Positions 7,494 to 16,408 of a stretch of 64,000 bases of DNA are shown one piece after another. The stretch is taken from contig JAFEFC010000024.1 of assembly GCA_018240785.1 (NCBI GenBank), positions 1 through 64,000 on the forward strand. The letters run 5' to 3'. Numbering within the stretch: position 1 is the first letter of the stretch; every line of letters begins with the position of its first letter. The position numbers were made by a program, and so were the translations under genes. Below the pieces are notes generated by a model. It was not told the DNA's origin and did no database searches. It saw nothing but the letters and a program-made list of their open reading frames with translations. This DNA comes from Pseudomonadota bacterium. Lineage in GTDB: Bacteria; Pseudomonadota; Gammaproteobacteria; Burkholderiales; Rhodocyclaceae.

Positions 7494-8798
7494 TCAAAGG
7501 CTGCGGGCGAGGGCGGCGCGGTCCATGCAGTGGCCGTAGCGCATCTTGACGCGGTCGGCGAACCAGGCGGTGGTGATCTTGCTGCGGATCTTCGGGCTCT
7601 TGAGGTCGATGCGCGGTACCAGCTCGCGCGGCACGGGACGCCCCGCGGTGGCGTCGGCGAGCTGGAACACGCGCTGATAGACCTTGCTGCGGTAGAAGGA
7701 CTCCTCCTTCTCCAGTCGCAGGCCGGCCTGGATCTCATCCCGGCTGAGGCCGAGGCGTGACGCCAGGCCGAACACCGCGCGCTGCGTGCTGCTGGTGGCT
7801 GCGCTGGGTACGCCGTTCACATAGCTCAGGAGGTCGCCGTCCAGCACCAGCCGCTGCCCGCTCAGTTGCGCCACCGCCTGCTGGAAGGCGGCGTTGCGGC
7901 TGCTGTAGTGGCCGGCGTTGAAGTCGGCGAAGCGGTAGAGCGGGTCGCGGTAGGGCACGGGATAGTCGAGCAGGTGGGCGATGCCGAAGTAAAGGCCGCC
8001 ACGCCGCGAGAACACTGCGTCGCGCAGCGTGCCCTTGCCCGCCAGCGGGTAAGGTCGCGCGCGGGCGTGCTGTTCGGCGTAGGCGACGCTGACCTGCATC
8101 GGGCCGCCGGTGCGTACCGGGTTGTAGCCGGACAGCAGCAGCTTGCCGCCGGGCAGCTCGTCGATCATGTCGCCGAACAGCTCGCTCATCTCGCGCTCGG
8201 TACCCAGCGCGTCGATGCGCTGCCTGTAGCTGCGGCCGTTGGGCGAGGGCTTGGACAGGGCCGCGTCGAGCGCGAGCTTGGGGATCATGTACTTCGCACG
8301 GCGCGTCTCGATCTCGCGCCACACGATCTTCGGCAGGCCGGGTACTGCCGGATCGGCCTGGAAGGTGGATTCCTGCTCGATCACCGCGATCGCCGCGCAG
8401 TAGTTCTCGGCGCTCGGTACGAGGCCCAGCGCGTTGAAGGCGCTGTCGATGTCGGCGGCCCAGCCGGCGCGATCCCGCGTTGCCGTCGGCGGCAGCAGGC
8501 GCACAACGAGGGCCTGGCCCTGCGGGCCGATCGCCGGTGGTGGCGACAGCGGCGGCAGGCCGGGCGCGGGCAGCGGCGGCATCGGGCTGCCCGGCGCGAC
8601 AGGATAGAGGGGCGGCAGCGGCTGGGTCGATGCGGGCGGCACTGCGCCGAGCGGTGCCCTCGGGGTGGGCTGCCGGCTTTCGACCGGCGCGGGCGGCTGC
8701 ACCGGCGGCGCCGGGGGCGTGGCACAAGCCGCGGCCAGAAGCGCGGCGAGCAGGGCACCGGGAAGCGTCGGGCGGATGCGGAGTGGGCTGGGCTTCAT
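7494..8798 (-). CDS. DUF1615-family lipoprotein
   Basis: This 434-residue protein has a lipoprotein signal (GALLAALLAAAC, lipobox cysteine near residue 22), then a long Pro-rich linker (about 23-80), then a globular domain with ENYCAAIAVIEQESTF and SGYNPVRTGGPMQVSVAYAE. This resembles DUF1615 proteins, whose IEQES helix is reminiscent of lytic transglycosylases. A cell-wall role is therefore plausible but unproven. The start is the ATG giving the signal peptide; a longer upstream reading has none. It is followed by the FNR-controlled operon on the same strand. Confidence 0.8.
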   Translation of the reverse strand: MKPSPLRIRPTLPGALLAALLAAACATPPAPPVQPPAPVESRQPTPRAPLGAVPPASTQPLPPLYPVAPGSPMPPLPAPGLPPLSPPPAIGPQGQALVVRLLPPTATRDRAGWAADIDSAFNALGLVPSAENYCAAIAVIEQESTFQADPAVPGLPKIVWREIETRRAKYMIPKLALDAALSKPSPNGRSYRQRIDALGTEREMSELFGDMIDELPGGKLLLSGYNPVRTGGPMQVSVAYAEQHARARPYPLAGKGTLRDAVFSRRGGLYFGIAHLLDYPVPYRDPLYRFADFNAGHYSSRNAAFQQAVAQLSGQRLVLDGDLLSYVNGVPSAATSSTQRAVFGLASRLGLSRDEIQAGLRLEKEESFYRSKVYQRVFQLADATAGRPVPRELVPRIDLKSPKIRSKITTAWFADRVKMRYGHCMDRAALARSL

Positions 8799-8970
8799 GA
8801 CGTGCCGCAAGGAGGCGACGCGGGTCGCCGAAGCCGGGATTCTATCCGCGCCTCCGCGCAGCGGCCAGGAACGCGGCACAGCCACTTTTGCCGGGTCCGC
8901 CGGCGCGTTAATCGGTAACATGCATCCATACCCAAAGTGGTACGTAGTTTCCCGCCAAAGTGCCCTGCGC

Positions 8971-11900
8971 ATGACTCCGCCTCCACCCAACGACATGCCG
9001 AGCCGCCCGTCCCGACTTCATGGCCTCCTGATTCCGTTGCTGATCTTCGCGGCCGGGCTCGCCCTGACGCACGTCGTGCAGCGCACGCTGCACCTGCGCT
9101 CGGAAGCGGCGTTGCGCGAAGAGTTCACCTATCGCGTCGACGACCTGGTCGGCAATATCCGTGGCCGGCTGGCCGCCTACGAGGAGATCCTGGCGGGCGT
9201 GGGCGGCCTGTTCACAGCGTCGCGCTCGGTGGAGCGGGGCGACTTTCGCGCCTACGTGCGTGCGCTCAAGCTCGAGAGCCGCTACCCGGGCGTACAGGGT
9301 GTGGGCTTCGCGTCGTGGATTCCGGCGGCGGAACGCGAGCGCCATGTGCACGCGGTGCGTGCGGAAGGCTTCCCCGGCTATGACATCCGTCCGCCCGGCC
9401 AGCGCGACTGGTATGCGGCGATCCTGTACCTGGAACCGTTCGACTGGCGCAACCAGCGCGCCTTCGGCTATGACATGTACAGCGAGCCGGTGCGCCGTGC
9501 CGCCATGGAGCGGGCCGCCGACGAGGACGTGACGAGCATTTCCGGCCGCGTCCGGCTGGTGCAGGAGACCGAGCGCGACGGACAGGCCGGCTTCCTGATG
9601 TATCTGCCGGTGTATCGGACCGGGGTGGCCCTGGACACGCGCGCGCAGCGGCGCATGGCGCTGCAGGGATGGGTGTACGCGCCCTTTCGCATGAACGACC
9701 TGATGAGCGGTCTGCTCGGCAGCCAGCCGGGCGAACTCGGCGCGGCCCTCGGGCTGAAGATCTACGACGGCGACGGCCGCGACGAGGATGCGCTGATGTT
9801 CGATTCGGCGGCGTCGTTCGATGCTTCCCGCGCGCTGCATCGGGTCGAGCGCGCGATCGAGGTCGATGGCCGCCGCTGGACGGTGGTGGCGCACTCGCTG
9901 CCGGCCTTCGATGCGCGGCTCAATGTCGACGAAGCCGCGCTGGTGCTGATCACCGGGGTGCTGGGCAGCGGCCTGCTGGGCGGCATCGCCTGGCTGATGC
10001 TGACCGCGCGCACGCGCGCGCTGGCGATGGCCGAGCGCATGACCGTGGAGCTGCGTCTGTCCGAAGCCAGGCACACCGCCGTGTTCGAGAACATGAGCAA
10101 TGCGGTCGCCCTGTTCCGGGCCTCCGGCGACGGCCGCGACTTCTATTTTTCAGCGTTCAATCGAGCGGCCGAGCGCATCGACCGCGTGTCGCGCGGCGAG
10201 GTGCTGGGCCGGCGCGTGCAGGACGTGTTCCCGGGTGTGGCGGACATCGGCCTGCTGGACGCGATGCGCCGCGTCTGGCAAAGCGGCAACCCGGAGGACT
10301 GCCCGGCGTGCTTCTACGCCGACGAGCATGTCTCGGGCTGGCGCGAGCGTTTCGTGTACAAGCTGCCGGATGGCGATATCGCGGTCACGTTCAACGACAT
10401 CACCGCGCGCAAGGAGGCCGAGCTTGCCCAGCAACGGCTCAACCGCGCGCTGCGCCTGCTGAGCGACTGCAACACCGCGCTCGTCCATGCCGACGATGAA
10501 TACCGCCTGCTGGTGGAGATCTGCCGGCTTATCGTCGATCGCGGCGGCTACCTGATGGCCTGGGTCGGCTATGTGGGCGAGGGCGGCGACACGACGGTGC
10601 GGCCGATCGCCCAGTCCGGCTACGAGGCGGGATATCTCGACACCATAAGGGTGACCTGGGACGAGTCCGAGTACGGCCGCGGCCCGACCGGCACGGCGAT
10701 CCGCACCGGCAGCAGCGCCATCATCCAGAACGTGCTGACCGATCCGAAGATGGCGCCCTGGCGCGAGGCCGCGCTGGAGCGCGGCTACCAGGCGTCGCTC
10801 GCACTCCCCCTGGTCTGCGAGGGCACCACGCTGGGTGCGCTGTCCCTGTATGCGCGCGAGGCCAACGCCTTCAATGCGGACGAGATCAGGCTGCTGGAGG
10901 AGATGGCGAACGACCTTGCCTTCGGCATCATCACGCTGCGCACGCGCGCCGAGCATGTCGCCGCCAAGGAACGGGTTGCCTACCTGGCGAGCTACGACAG
11001 CCTCACCGGCCTGCCCAATCGCCTGCTGTTGAGGGATCGCTTCGAGCACGCGGCGCTGATCGCCGACCGGGAGGGCGCTTCAGGCCTGCTGGGGGTGCTG
11101 TATCTCGACATGGACAACTTCCAGCATGTGAACGACGGTCTTGGCCACGAAGCCGGCGACCGGCTGCTGGTGCAGGCGGTCGAGCGGCTCAAGCAGTGCC
11201 TGCCCGAGGTCGATACCATCGCCCGCCTGAGCGGCGACGAGTTCGTGGTGCTGCTGACGAATGTCGGTGACCTGGCAGCCATCGCCGCTGCGGCCGAAGC
11301 TGTCCAGGGGGCCTTCGCCGAGCCGCTGGCAGTGGGCGAGCATCTGCTGACGACCTCGTTTTCGGTTGGCATCAGCGTGTTTCCGCACGACGGGCGGGAT
11401 TTCGAGACGCTGCTCAAGCGCGCCGACACCGCCGTGCACAACGCGAAGGAGAATGGGCGCAACACCTTCCGCTTCTACACGCGCGAGATGAACGCCGACG
11501 TCGTCGAGCGCATGCGCCTCACCGGCATGTTCCCGGGGGCACTGCGCAGGGGCGAGTTCGTGCTGCACTACCAGCCGCAGATCGATGTCGCCACTGGCCG
11601 CATCATCGGTGTCGAGGCGCTGCTGCGCTGGCAGCATCCGCTCGAGGGGCTGATCCCGCCCGGCCGCTTCATCCCGATCGCCGAGCAGAGCGGGCACATC
11701 GTCGCCATCGGCGAATGGGTGATCTCCGAAGCCTGCCGCCAGGCGCAGGCGTGGCTGGCGGACACCGGCGTCCGGCTGGTGACGGCGGTCAACCTGTCGG
11801 CGCTGCAGTTCAAGCGCGGCAACGTGCTCGAGACGGTGACCGCGGCGCTGCGCGAGTCGGGCTTGCCGCCGCACTGCCTGGAGCTGGAACTGACCGAATC

Positions 11901-12288
11901 CATCCTGCTGCAGGACGTGGAGCTGACGATGCGCACGCTGCGTGCGCTGAAGGCGCTGGGCGTGAAGCTGTCGATCGACGATTTCGGCACCGGCTATTCC
12001 AGCCTCGCCTACCTGAAGCAGCTTGCGGTGGACAAGCTGAAGATCGACCAGTCCTTCGTGCGCGACATGCTGACCGATGCCGATGGCGCCTCCATCGTGA
12101 AGGCGATCATCCAGCTCGGGCACACGCTCCAACTGAAGGTCATCGCCGAGGGCGTCGAGACCGAGGCGCAACTGGCCTTCCTCGGTGGTTCCGGCTGTGA
12201 TGAGGTGCAGGGCTACCTGTTCAGCCGCCCGGTGCCGGCAGCCGTGTGCGGCGGACTGATCGTGGCCGGGTTGTCGGCGCGCACATGA
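8971..12288 (+). CDS. CHASE-PAS-GAF-GGDEF-EAL cyclic-di-GMP protein
   Basis: This ~1105-residue inner-membrane protein has a helix at about 15-35, a periplasmic CHASE domain (about 60-310), a second helix near 330-350, PAS (about 370-480), GAF (about 500-655), GGDEF (about 670-835) and EAL (about 850-1095). The cyclase signature is SGDEF rather than GGDEF, and the upstream inhibitory RxxD is not evident. The EAL motif EALLRW, DDFGTGYSSL and KIDQSF indicate an intact phosphodiesterase. Starts at 8920, 8971 and 8995 are in frame; none has a clear ribosome site, so the start is uncertain. It is divergent from the DUF1615 gene. Confidence 0.88.
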   Translation: MTPPPPNDMPSRPSRLHGLLIPLLIFAAGLALTHVVQRTLHLRSEAALREEFTYRVDDLVGNIRGRLAAYEEILAGVGGLFTASRSVERGDFRAYVRALKLESRYPGVQGVGFASWIPAAERERHVHAVRAEGFPGYDIRPPGQRDWYAAILYLEPFDWRNQRAFGYDMYSEPVRRAAMERAADEDVTSISGRVRLVQETERDGQAGFLMYLPVYRTGVALDTRAQRRMALQGWVYAPFRMNDLMSGLLGSQPGELGAALGLKIYDGDGRDEDALMFDSAASFDASRALHRVERAIEVDGRRWTVVAHSLPAFDARLNVDEAALVLITGVLGSGLLGGIAWLMLTARTRALAMAERMTVELRLSEARHTAVFENMSNAVALFRASGDGRDFYFSAFNRAAERIDRVSRGEVLGRRVQDVFPGVADIGLLDAMRRVWQSGNPEDCPACFYADEHVSGWRERFVYKLPDGDIAVTFNDITARKEAELAQQRLNRALRLLSDCNTALVHADDEYRLLVEICRLIVDRGGYLMAWVGYVGEGGDTTVRPIAQSGYEAGYLDTIRVTWDESEYGRGPTGTAIRTGSSAIIQNVLTDPKMAPWREAALERGYQASLALPLVCEGTTLGALSLYAREANAFNADEIRLLEEMANDLAFGIITLRTRAEHVAAKERVAYLASYDSLTGLPNRLLLRDRFEHAALIADREGASGLLGVLYLDMDNFQHVNDGLGHEAGDRLLVQAVERLKQCLPEVDTIARLSGDEFVVLLTNVGDLAAIAAAAEAVQGAFAEPLAVGEHLLTTSFSVGISVFPHDGRDFETLLKRADTAVHNAKENGRNTFRFYTREMNADVVERMRLTGMFPGALRRGEFVLHYQPQIDVATGRIIGVEALLRWQHPLEGLIPPGRFIPIAEQSGHIVAIGEWVISEACRQAQAWLADTGVRLVTAVNLSALQFKRGNVLETVTAALRESGLPPHCLELELTESILLQDVELTMRTLRALKALGVKLSIDDFGTGYSSLAYLKQLAVDKLKIDQSFVRDMLTDADGASIVKAIIQLGHTLQLKVIAEGVETEAQLAFLGGSGCDEVQGYLFSRPVPAAVCGGLIVAGLSART

Positions 12289-12324
12289 AGCGGCGCCCGG
12301 CCTCGACCGGCGGGCGAGGGCCGC

Positions 12325-12570
12325 TCAGGCCAGGCGGCGTTGCGGCAGGTGCGGACGCGAGCCGGTGCCGGCCTCGTTGAGGGCAGTGCGCAGCATCTTT
12401 TGCGCGGTGCGGTGCATTTCATGCCAGCTCGGCGCTGCCGACATCGCCGCGTTGGCCGAGGCGATGGCCGCAAGCAGCATCGCGTTCTGCGCGCGAAGCC
12501 GCTCGACCTCGCCGGCGAGGCTGGCGGTCGGGTGACGGTCATGGGCATGGGTGCGTTCGATGGCTTTCAT
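12325..12570 (-). CDS. Small putative coiled-coil protein
   Basis: This 81-residue protein has a helix rich in Leu and Ala (SLAGEVERLRAQNAMLLAAI), suggesting a short coiled coil. A strong AAGGAG site lies 9 nt before the ATG, which argues that it is a real gene. No family recognised. It converges on the GGDEF-EAL gene. Confidence 0.55.
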   Translation of the reverse strand: MKAIERTHAHDRHPTASLAGEVERLRAQNAMLLAAIASANAAMSAAPSWHEMHRTAQKMLRTALNEAGTGSRPHLPQRRLA

Positions 12571-12715
12571 GATATTGCTCTCCTTTTCAGTCCCTCCGCG
12601 CCGGCGCCGGCCTGCTGCCGGTCGCCGTTTCGCTCCACGTGCCGTCGTTGCGGCACCGGTTCATCGGGAGGACGAATGCAGTGTACGCGGCGGTTTTTAA
12701 TTCGTAAAATGAATA

Positions 12716-12729
12716 GAAATCATAATTTC
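12716..12729 (+). promoter_or_regulatory. Possible operator of the LysR gene
   Basis: The inverted repeat GAAAT-CATA-ATTTC lies 21 bp upstream of the LysR ATG, in a markedly AT-rich leader. Position and symmetry suit an autoregulatory site, but no experimental support is visible. Confidence 0.35.
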
Positions 12730-12749
12730 AATTCTTCAAGAGAATCATT

Positions 12750-13643
12750 ATGGATGTACGTGCTTTGCGCTATTTCGTCGAGGTCGTGAATCAGCAGGGT
12801 TTCACCCGGGCGGCGGAAGTCCTGCATGTCACCCAGCCGACCATCAGCAAGATGGTGCGCAGCCTGGAGGAGGAGCTCGGCGGCCCGCTGCTGATCCGCG
12901 ACGGCCGCCATACCCGGCTGACCGAGGCCGGCAAGGTGGTGCATGCGCGTGGCCAGGCGGTGCTGGGTGAGGTCGCCCGCCTGCGCCAGGAAGTGGCCGA
13001 GGTCGATGGCCTCTCCCGCGGCGAGCTGACGATCGGCATCCCGCCGGCGACCGGCTCGTACTTTGCGCGGGCGATCGGTGCCTATCGCCAGCAGTATCCC
13101 GACGTGACGCTGCGCCTGCGCGAGCAGGGCACGCGCGCGCTGGAAGATGCGGTGGTCAGCGGCGAACTGGACATCGGGGTGACCTTCCTGCCGGTGTCGC
13201 GACCCGGACTGGCCAGCTATCCGGTGGCGAGGCAGGCGGCGTCGGCCCTTTTCCCCGCCTCGCGCACGTCGGCCAGCGCGGGGCCGGTGTCGTTCCGCGA
13301 ACTGGCCGACTACCCCTTCGTGCTGTACGAGGACGACTTCGCGCTGGCGCGCATGGTGTCCGATGCCTGCGCCAGCGCCGGCTTCATCCCCAACGTGGTC
13401 GCGCGCAGCCGCTACTGGGACTTCATCGGCGAGCTGGTGGCGGCCGACGTCGGCATCAGCATCCTGCCCGACGAAGCCTTCGCCCGCCTCGATCCCGCGC
13501 GCATCGTGCGGCGGCCGGTGCGCGAACCCGAAGTGGTGTGGGATCTCGGCCTGATCTGGCGCGAAGACTATGTGTCGCGCGCGGCGCGCGCCTGGCTGGA
13601 CTGCTGCGAGCGGATCTTTTCGCCGGCACCGGAATCGAACTGA
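12750..13643 (+). CDS. LysR-family regulator
   Basis: This 297-residue protein has an N-terminal winged helix-turn-helix (residues 3-60, GFTRAAEVLHVTQPTISKMV) and a periplasmic-binding-fold effector domain (about 90-290). It is 23 bp upstream of a short-chain dehydrogenase on the same strand, so it may control or be co-transcribed with it. Effector unknown. Similar regulators of the CidR type exist, but a closer call is not justified. Confidence 0.85.
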   Translation: MDVRALRYFVEVVNQQGFTRAAEVLHVTQPTISKMVRSLEEELGGPLLIRDGRHTRLTEAGKVVHARGQAVLGEVARLRQEVAEVDGLSRGELTIGIPPATGSYFARAIGAYRQQYPDVTLRLREQGTRALEDAVVSGELDIGVTFLPVSRPGLASYPVARQAASALFPASRTSASAGPVSFRELADYPFVLYEDDFALARMVSDACASAGFIPNVVARSRYWDFIGELVAADVGISILPDEAFARLDPARIVRRPVREPEVVWDLGLIWREDYVSRAARAWLDCCERIFSPAPESN

Positions 13644-13666
13644 GGCATCGCAAGGAGGCTGTCACC

Positions 13667-14401
13667 ATGATCAGGGCGATCGTCACCGGACACAGTCGCG
13701 GCCTGGGCGCCGCCATCACGGAGAACCTGCTGCAGCGGGGTGTTGCCGTGCTCGGGCTGGCACGCCGGCCCAATGATGCGCTGGCCGCGCAGTTTGGCGG
13801 CAGCCTGGCGCAGCACGCCATCGACCTGGCTGATTCAGCGGCGCTGGCAGCCTGGATCGCGGGCGGCGAGCTTGCCCGTTTCGCCGCAGGCAGCGAGACC
13901 GTGCTGCTGGTCAACGACGCCGGCACGCTGCACCCGGTCGGGCCGCTGCGCCTGCAGGACGCGGCCGCCATCGCCGGTGCAGTCGCGCTCAACGTCGCCG
14001 CGCCGCTGATGTTGGCTGCGGCGGTGGCCGCGCTGCCGGACGTCGGCGAGCGGCGCGTGCTGCATGTGTCCAGCGGTGCGGCGCGCAAGCCCTACGCCGG
14101 CTGGAGCGTGTATTGCGCAACCAAGGCGGCGCTCGACCACCATGCGCGCGCGGTGCAGGTGGATGGTGGCGCCGGCCTGCGCATCTGCAGCACGGCGCCG
14201 GGCGTCGTCGATACCGACATGCAGGCGACGGTGCGTGCGTGCACGCTGGAGCAGTTTCCGCTGCGCGACCAGTTCGCCGCCATGCAGCAGGCCGGCGGCC
14301 TCATCGCGCCGGCCGCGGCGGCGGCCCGGCTGGTGGCCTACTTGCTCGGTGACGATTTCGGTGCGCAGCCGACGATGGACCTGCGCGACCTGCCCGGTTA
14401 A
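13667..14401 (+). CDS. Short-chain dehydrogenase/reductase
   Basis: This 244-residue SDR has the nucleotide motif TGHSRGLG (residues 7-14), an NDAGTL segment equivalent to NAG, and the catalytic Ser-Tyr-Lys arrangement in VSSGAARKPYAGWSVYCATK. An AAGGAGG site precedes the ATG. The small, basic N-terminus (ARRPN) after the second strand suggests NADPH preference. Substrate unknown; sepiapterin-reductase-like members look similar. Confidence 0.82.
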   Translation: MIRAIVTGHSRGLGAAITENLLQRGVAVLGLARRPNDALAAQFGGSLAQHAIDLADSAALAAWIAGGELARFAAGSETVLLVNDAGTLHPVGPLRLQDAAAIAGAVALNVAAPLMLAAAVAALPDVGERRVLHVSSGAARKPYAGWSVYCATKAALDHHARAVQVDGGAGLRICSTAPGVVDTDMQATVRACTLEQFPLRDQFAAMQQAGGLIAPAAAAARLVAYLLGDDFGAQPTMDLRDLPG

Positions 14402-14432
14402 CAGCGGTAGAAGTCTCGATCACGCGTCATGA

Positions 14433-14489
14433 TCGCGGTCAAGCCCGCTCCTACGGGTGCGGTCTCCGTAGGAGCGGGCTTGACCGCGA
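14433..14489. repeat. REP-like hairpin, family B copy 1
   Basis: Perfect inverted repeat with 24-bp arms (14433-14456 and 14466-14489) and a 9-nt loop; the core is GTAGGAGCGGGCTTGACCGC. It lies between convergent genes (SDR and pyk), where it could end transcription in both directions. Related elements are at 19202-19269 and 20102-20208. Confidence 0.9.
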
Positions 14490-14538
14490 CCCGCCACGTT
14501 CCGGTCGCGGCCAGGTCGGCCTTCACCCCGGCGCAAGA

Positions 14539-15957
14539 TCAGCCGGGAATCCGCTCCACATGCAGCAGGTTGGTGCTGCCGCTGCGGCCGAAGGGCAGGC
14601 CGGCGATGACGACGATGTTGTCGCCGGGGGCGGCGAAGCCGTGGGTGACCGAGGCGCTGGCCGCATGCGCCACCATCTCGGTGACGTCGGCGACCTGCTC
14701 GAACGGGATCGGATGCACGCCCCAGGCGAGCGCCAGCCGGCGTGCGGTGCCGAGCTGCGGCGTCAGCGCCAGGATGGGCGCCACCGGGCGCTCGCGGCTG
14801 GCTCGCAGCGCGCTGAAACCCGAGGATGTGTAGGCCACCGTGGCGGCCGGCTCGAGCAGCGCGGCGACGCGGCGCAGCGCGCAGCAGATCGCGTCCGGCG
14901 TGTCGGTGCCGGCTGGCGTGTGGCTCGCGTCCAGGCCCTCGCGCCAGGCCGGGTCCTGCTCCACCTCGCAGATGATGCGATGCATGATGCTGACCGCTTC
15001 CACCGGATACTGGCCCGATGCGGATTCGGCCGACAGCATCACCGCATCGGCGCCGTCGTAGATCGCGGTGGCGACGTCCGAGGCTTCGGCGCGGGTGGGC
15101 ACCGGCGCGGTGATCATCGATTCCAGCATCTGCGTCGCCACCACCACCGGGCGACCGGCGGCGCGCGCCGCGCGCACGATGCGCCGCTGCAGCACCGGCA
15201 CCTGCTGCGGCGGCAGTTCCACGCCGAGGTCGCCGCGCGCCACCATGATGCCGTCGGCCAGCGCGACGATGGGCTCGAGCTGCTCGATCGCCGAAGGCTT
15301 CTCCAGCTTGGCCATGATCCATGCGCGGTCGCCGATGATCTCGCGCGCCTCGCGGATGTCCTCGGCGCGCTGCACGAAGGACAGCGCCACCCAGTCCACG
15401 CCCAGCGACAGCCCGAAGTCGAGGTCGGCGCGGTCCTTGGCGGTGAGCGGCGAGATCGGCAGCACCACGCCGGGCACATTGACGCCCTTGCGGTCGGACA
15501 GCACGCCGCCCACCAGCACGGTGGTGTCGGCGAAGTCGGGGCCGTAGGCATCCACCCGCAGGCGCAGCTTGCCGTCGTCGAGCAGCAGCTCGGTGCCGGC
15601 CTCGAGCGCGGCAAAGATTTCCGCATGCGGCAGGTTGGCGCGACGCACGTCACCTTCCTCCGGCGACAGGTCGAGGCGGAAGCGGGCACCGGGTACCAGC
15701 GTGACCTTGCCTTCGGCAAAGCGGCCGACGCGCAGTTTCGGCCCTTGCAGGTCCATCAGCACGCCGATCGGGCGGCCGAGCTCTTCCTCGACCTGGCGGA
15801 TCTGCTTCAGGCGCTCGGCGTGGTCGGCATGGCTGCCATGGCTGAAGTTCAGGCGGAACACGTCGGCGCCGGCGTCGGCCAGCGCGCGGATGCGTTCGAT
15901 GGTGGAGCTCGCCGGCCCCAGGGTGGCGAGAATGCGGGCACTGCGTTCGCGTTTCAT
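14539..15957 (-). CDS. pyk: Pyruvate kinase
   Basis: This 472-residue pyruvate kinase has the N-terminal ATLGPAS, the barrel active-site segments RLNFSHG, MDLQGPKLR, IMAKLEKPSA (catalytic lysine) and MVARGDLGVELP, and the signature TRAEASDVATAI. It converts PEP and ADP to pyruvate and ATP. It is last of the glyoxylate operon, and its ATG overlaps the upstream stop by 4 bp (15954-15957). As a dedicated operon copy it would pull PEP made from glycerate into pyruvate, as the second pyk of other glycerate operons does. Confidence 0.95.
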   Translation of the reverse strand: MKRERSARILATLGPASSTIERIRALADAGADVFRLNFSHGSHADHAERLKQIRQVEEELGRPIGVLMDLQGPKLRVGRFAEGKVTLVPGARFRLDLSPEEGDVRRANLPHAEIFAALEAGTELLLDDGKLRLRVDAYGPDFADTTVLVGGVLSDRKGVNVPGVVLPISPLTAKDRADLDFGLSLGVDWVALSFVQRAEDIREAREIIGDRAWIMAKLEKPSAIEQLEPIVALADGIMVARGDLGVELPPQQVPVLQRRIVRAARAAGRPVVVATQMLESMITAPVPTRAEASDVATAIYDGADAVMLSAESASGQYPVEAVSIMHRIICEVEQDPAWREGLDASHTPAGTDTPDAICCALRRVAALLEPAATVAYTSSGFSALRASRERPVAPILALTPQLGTARRLALAWGVHPIPFEQVADVTEMVAHAASASVTHGFAAPGDNIVVIAGLPFGRSGSTNLLHVERIPG

Positions 15958-16370
15958 GCTGCCTCCTTGACCGCAATGACGGCGGCGACACCGGCGCGCG
16001 CCACCTGGGCGTCCTCGCCCGACTTCACGCCCGACACGCCGACCGCGCCGATCACCGTGCCGTCGACGATGATGGGTTCGCCGCCTTCGAGCGGCACGAC
16101 CGGCATCTTCAGCGCGGCGAAGCGGCCGTTGTTGACCATCTCTTCATAGACGCGGCTGGGCTTGCCGCTCAGCACGCAGGTGCGCGCCTTCTCCGGTGCC
16201 ACGATGGCGCTCATCGGAGCTGCGCCGTCCAGGCGCTGTAGCCACAGGGCGTGGCCGCCGGCATCGCAGACCGCGATGCTGACGGCCCAGCCATTGGCGA
16301 GCGCTTCGTTTTCGGCTGCCGCGGCGATGCGTTTTACGTCGTCCAGCGTCAGTGCCTTGATGTCCTTCAT
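15954..16370 (-). CDS. GlcG/HbpS-family protein
   Basis: This 138-residue protein belongs to the GlcG/HbpS family: AVCDAGGHALWLQRLDGA, an EKARTC helix and GAVGVSGVKSGED near the C-terminus. Members cluster with glycolate/glyoxylate genes but have no settled enzymatic role; some bind heme. Here it lies between glycerate 2-kinase and pyruvate kinase, overlapping pyk by 4 bp, so it is a fixed member of the operon. Confidence 0.85.
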   Translation of the reverse strand: MKDIKALTLDDVKRIAAAAENEALANGWAVSIAVCDAGGHALWLQRLDGAAPMSAIVAPEKARTCVLSGKPSRVYEEMVNNGRFAALKMPVVPLEGGEPIIVDGTVIGAVGVSGVKSGEDAQVARAGVAAVIAVKEAA

Positions 16371-16408
16371 GGGCTTTCTCCTTGCCTGTTCTTGTGTCCC
16401 CAGCCCGA

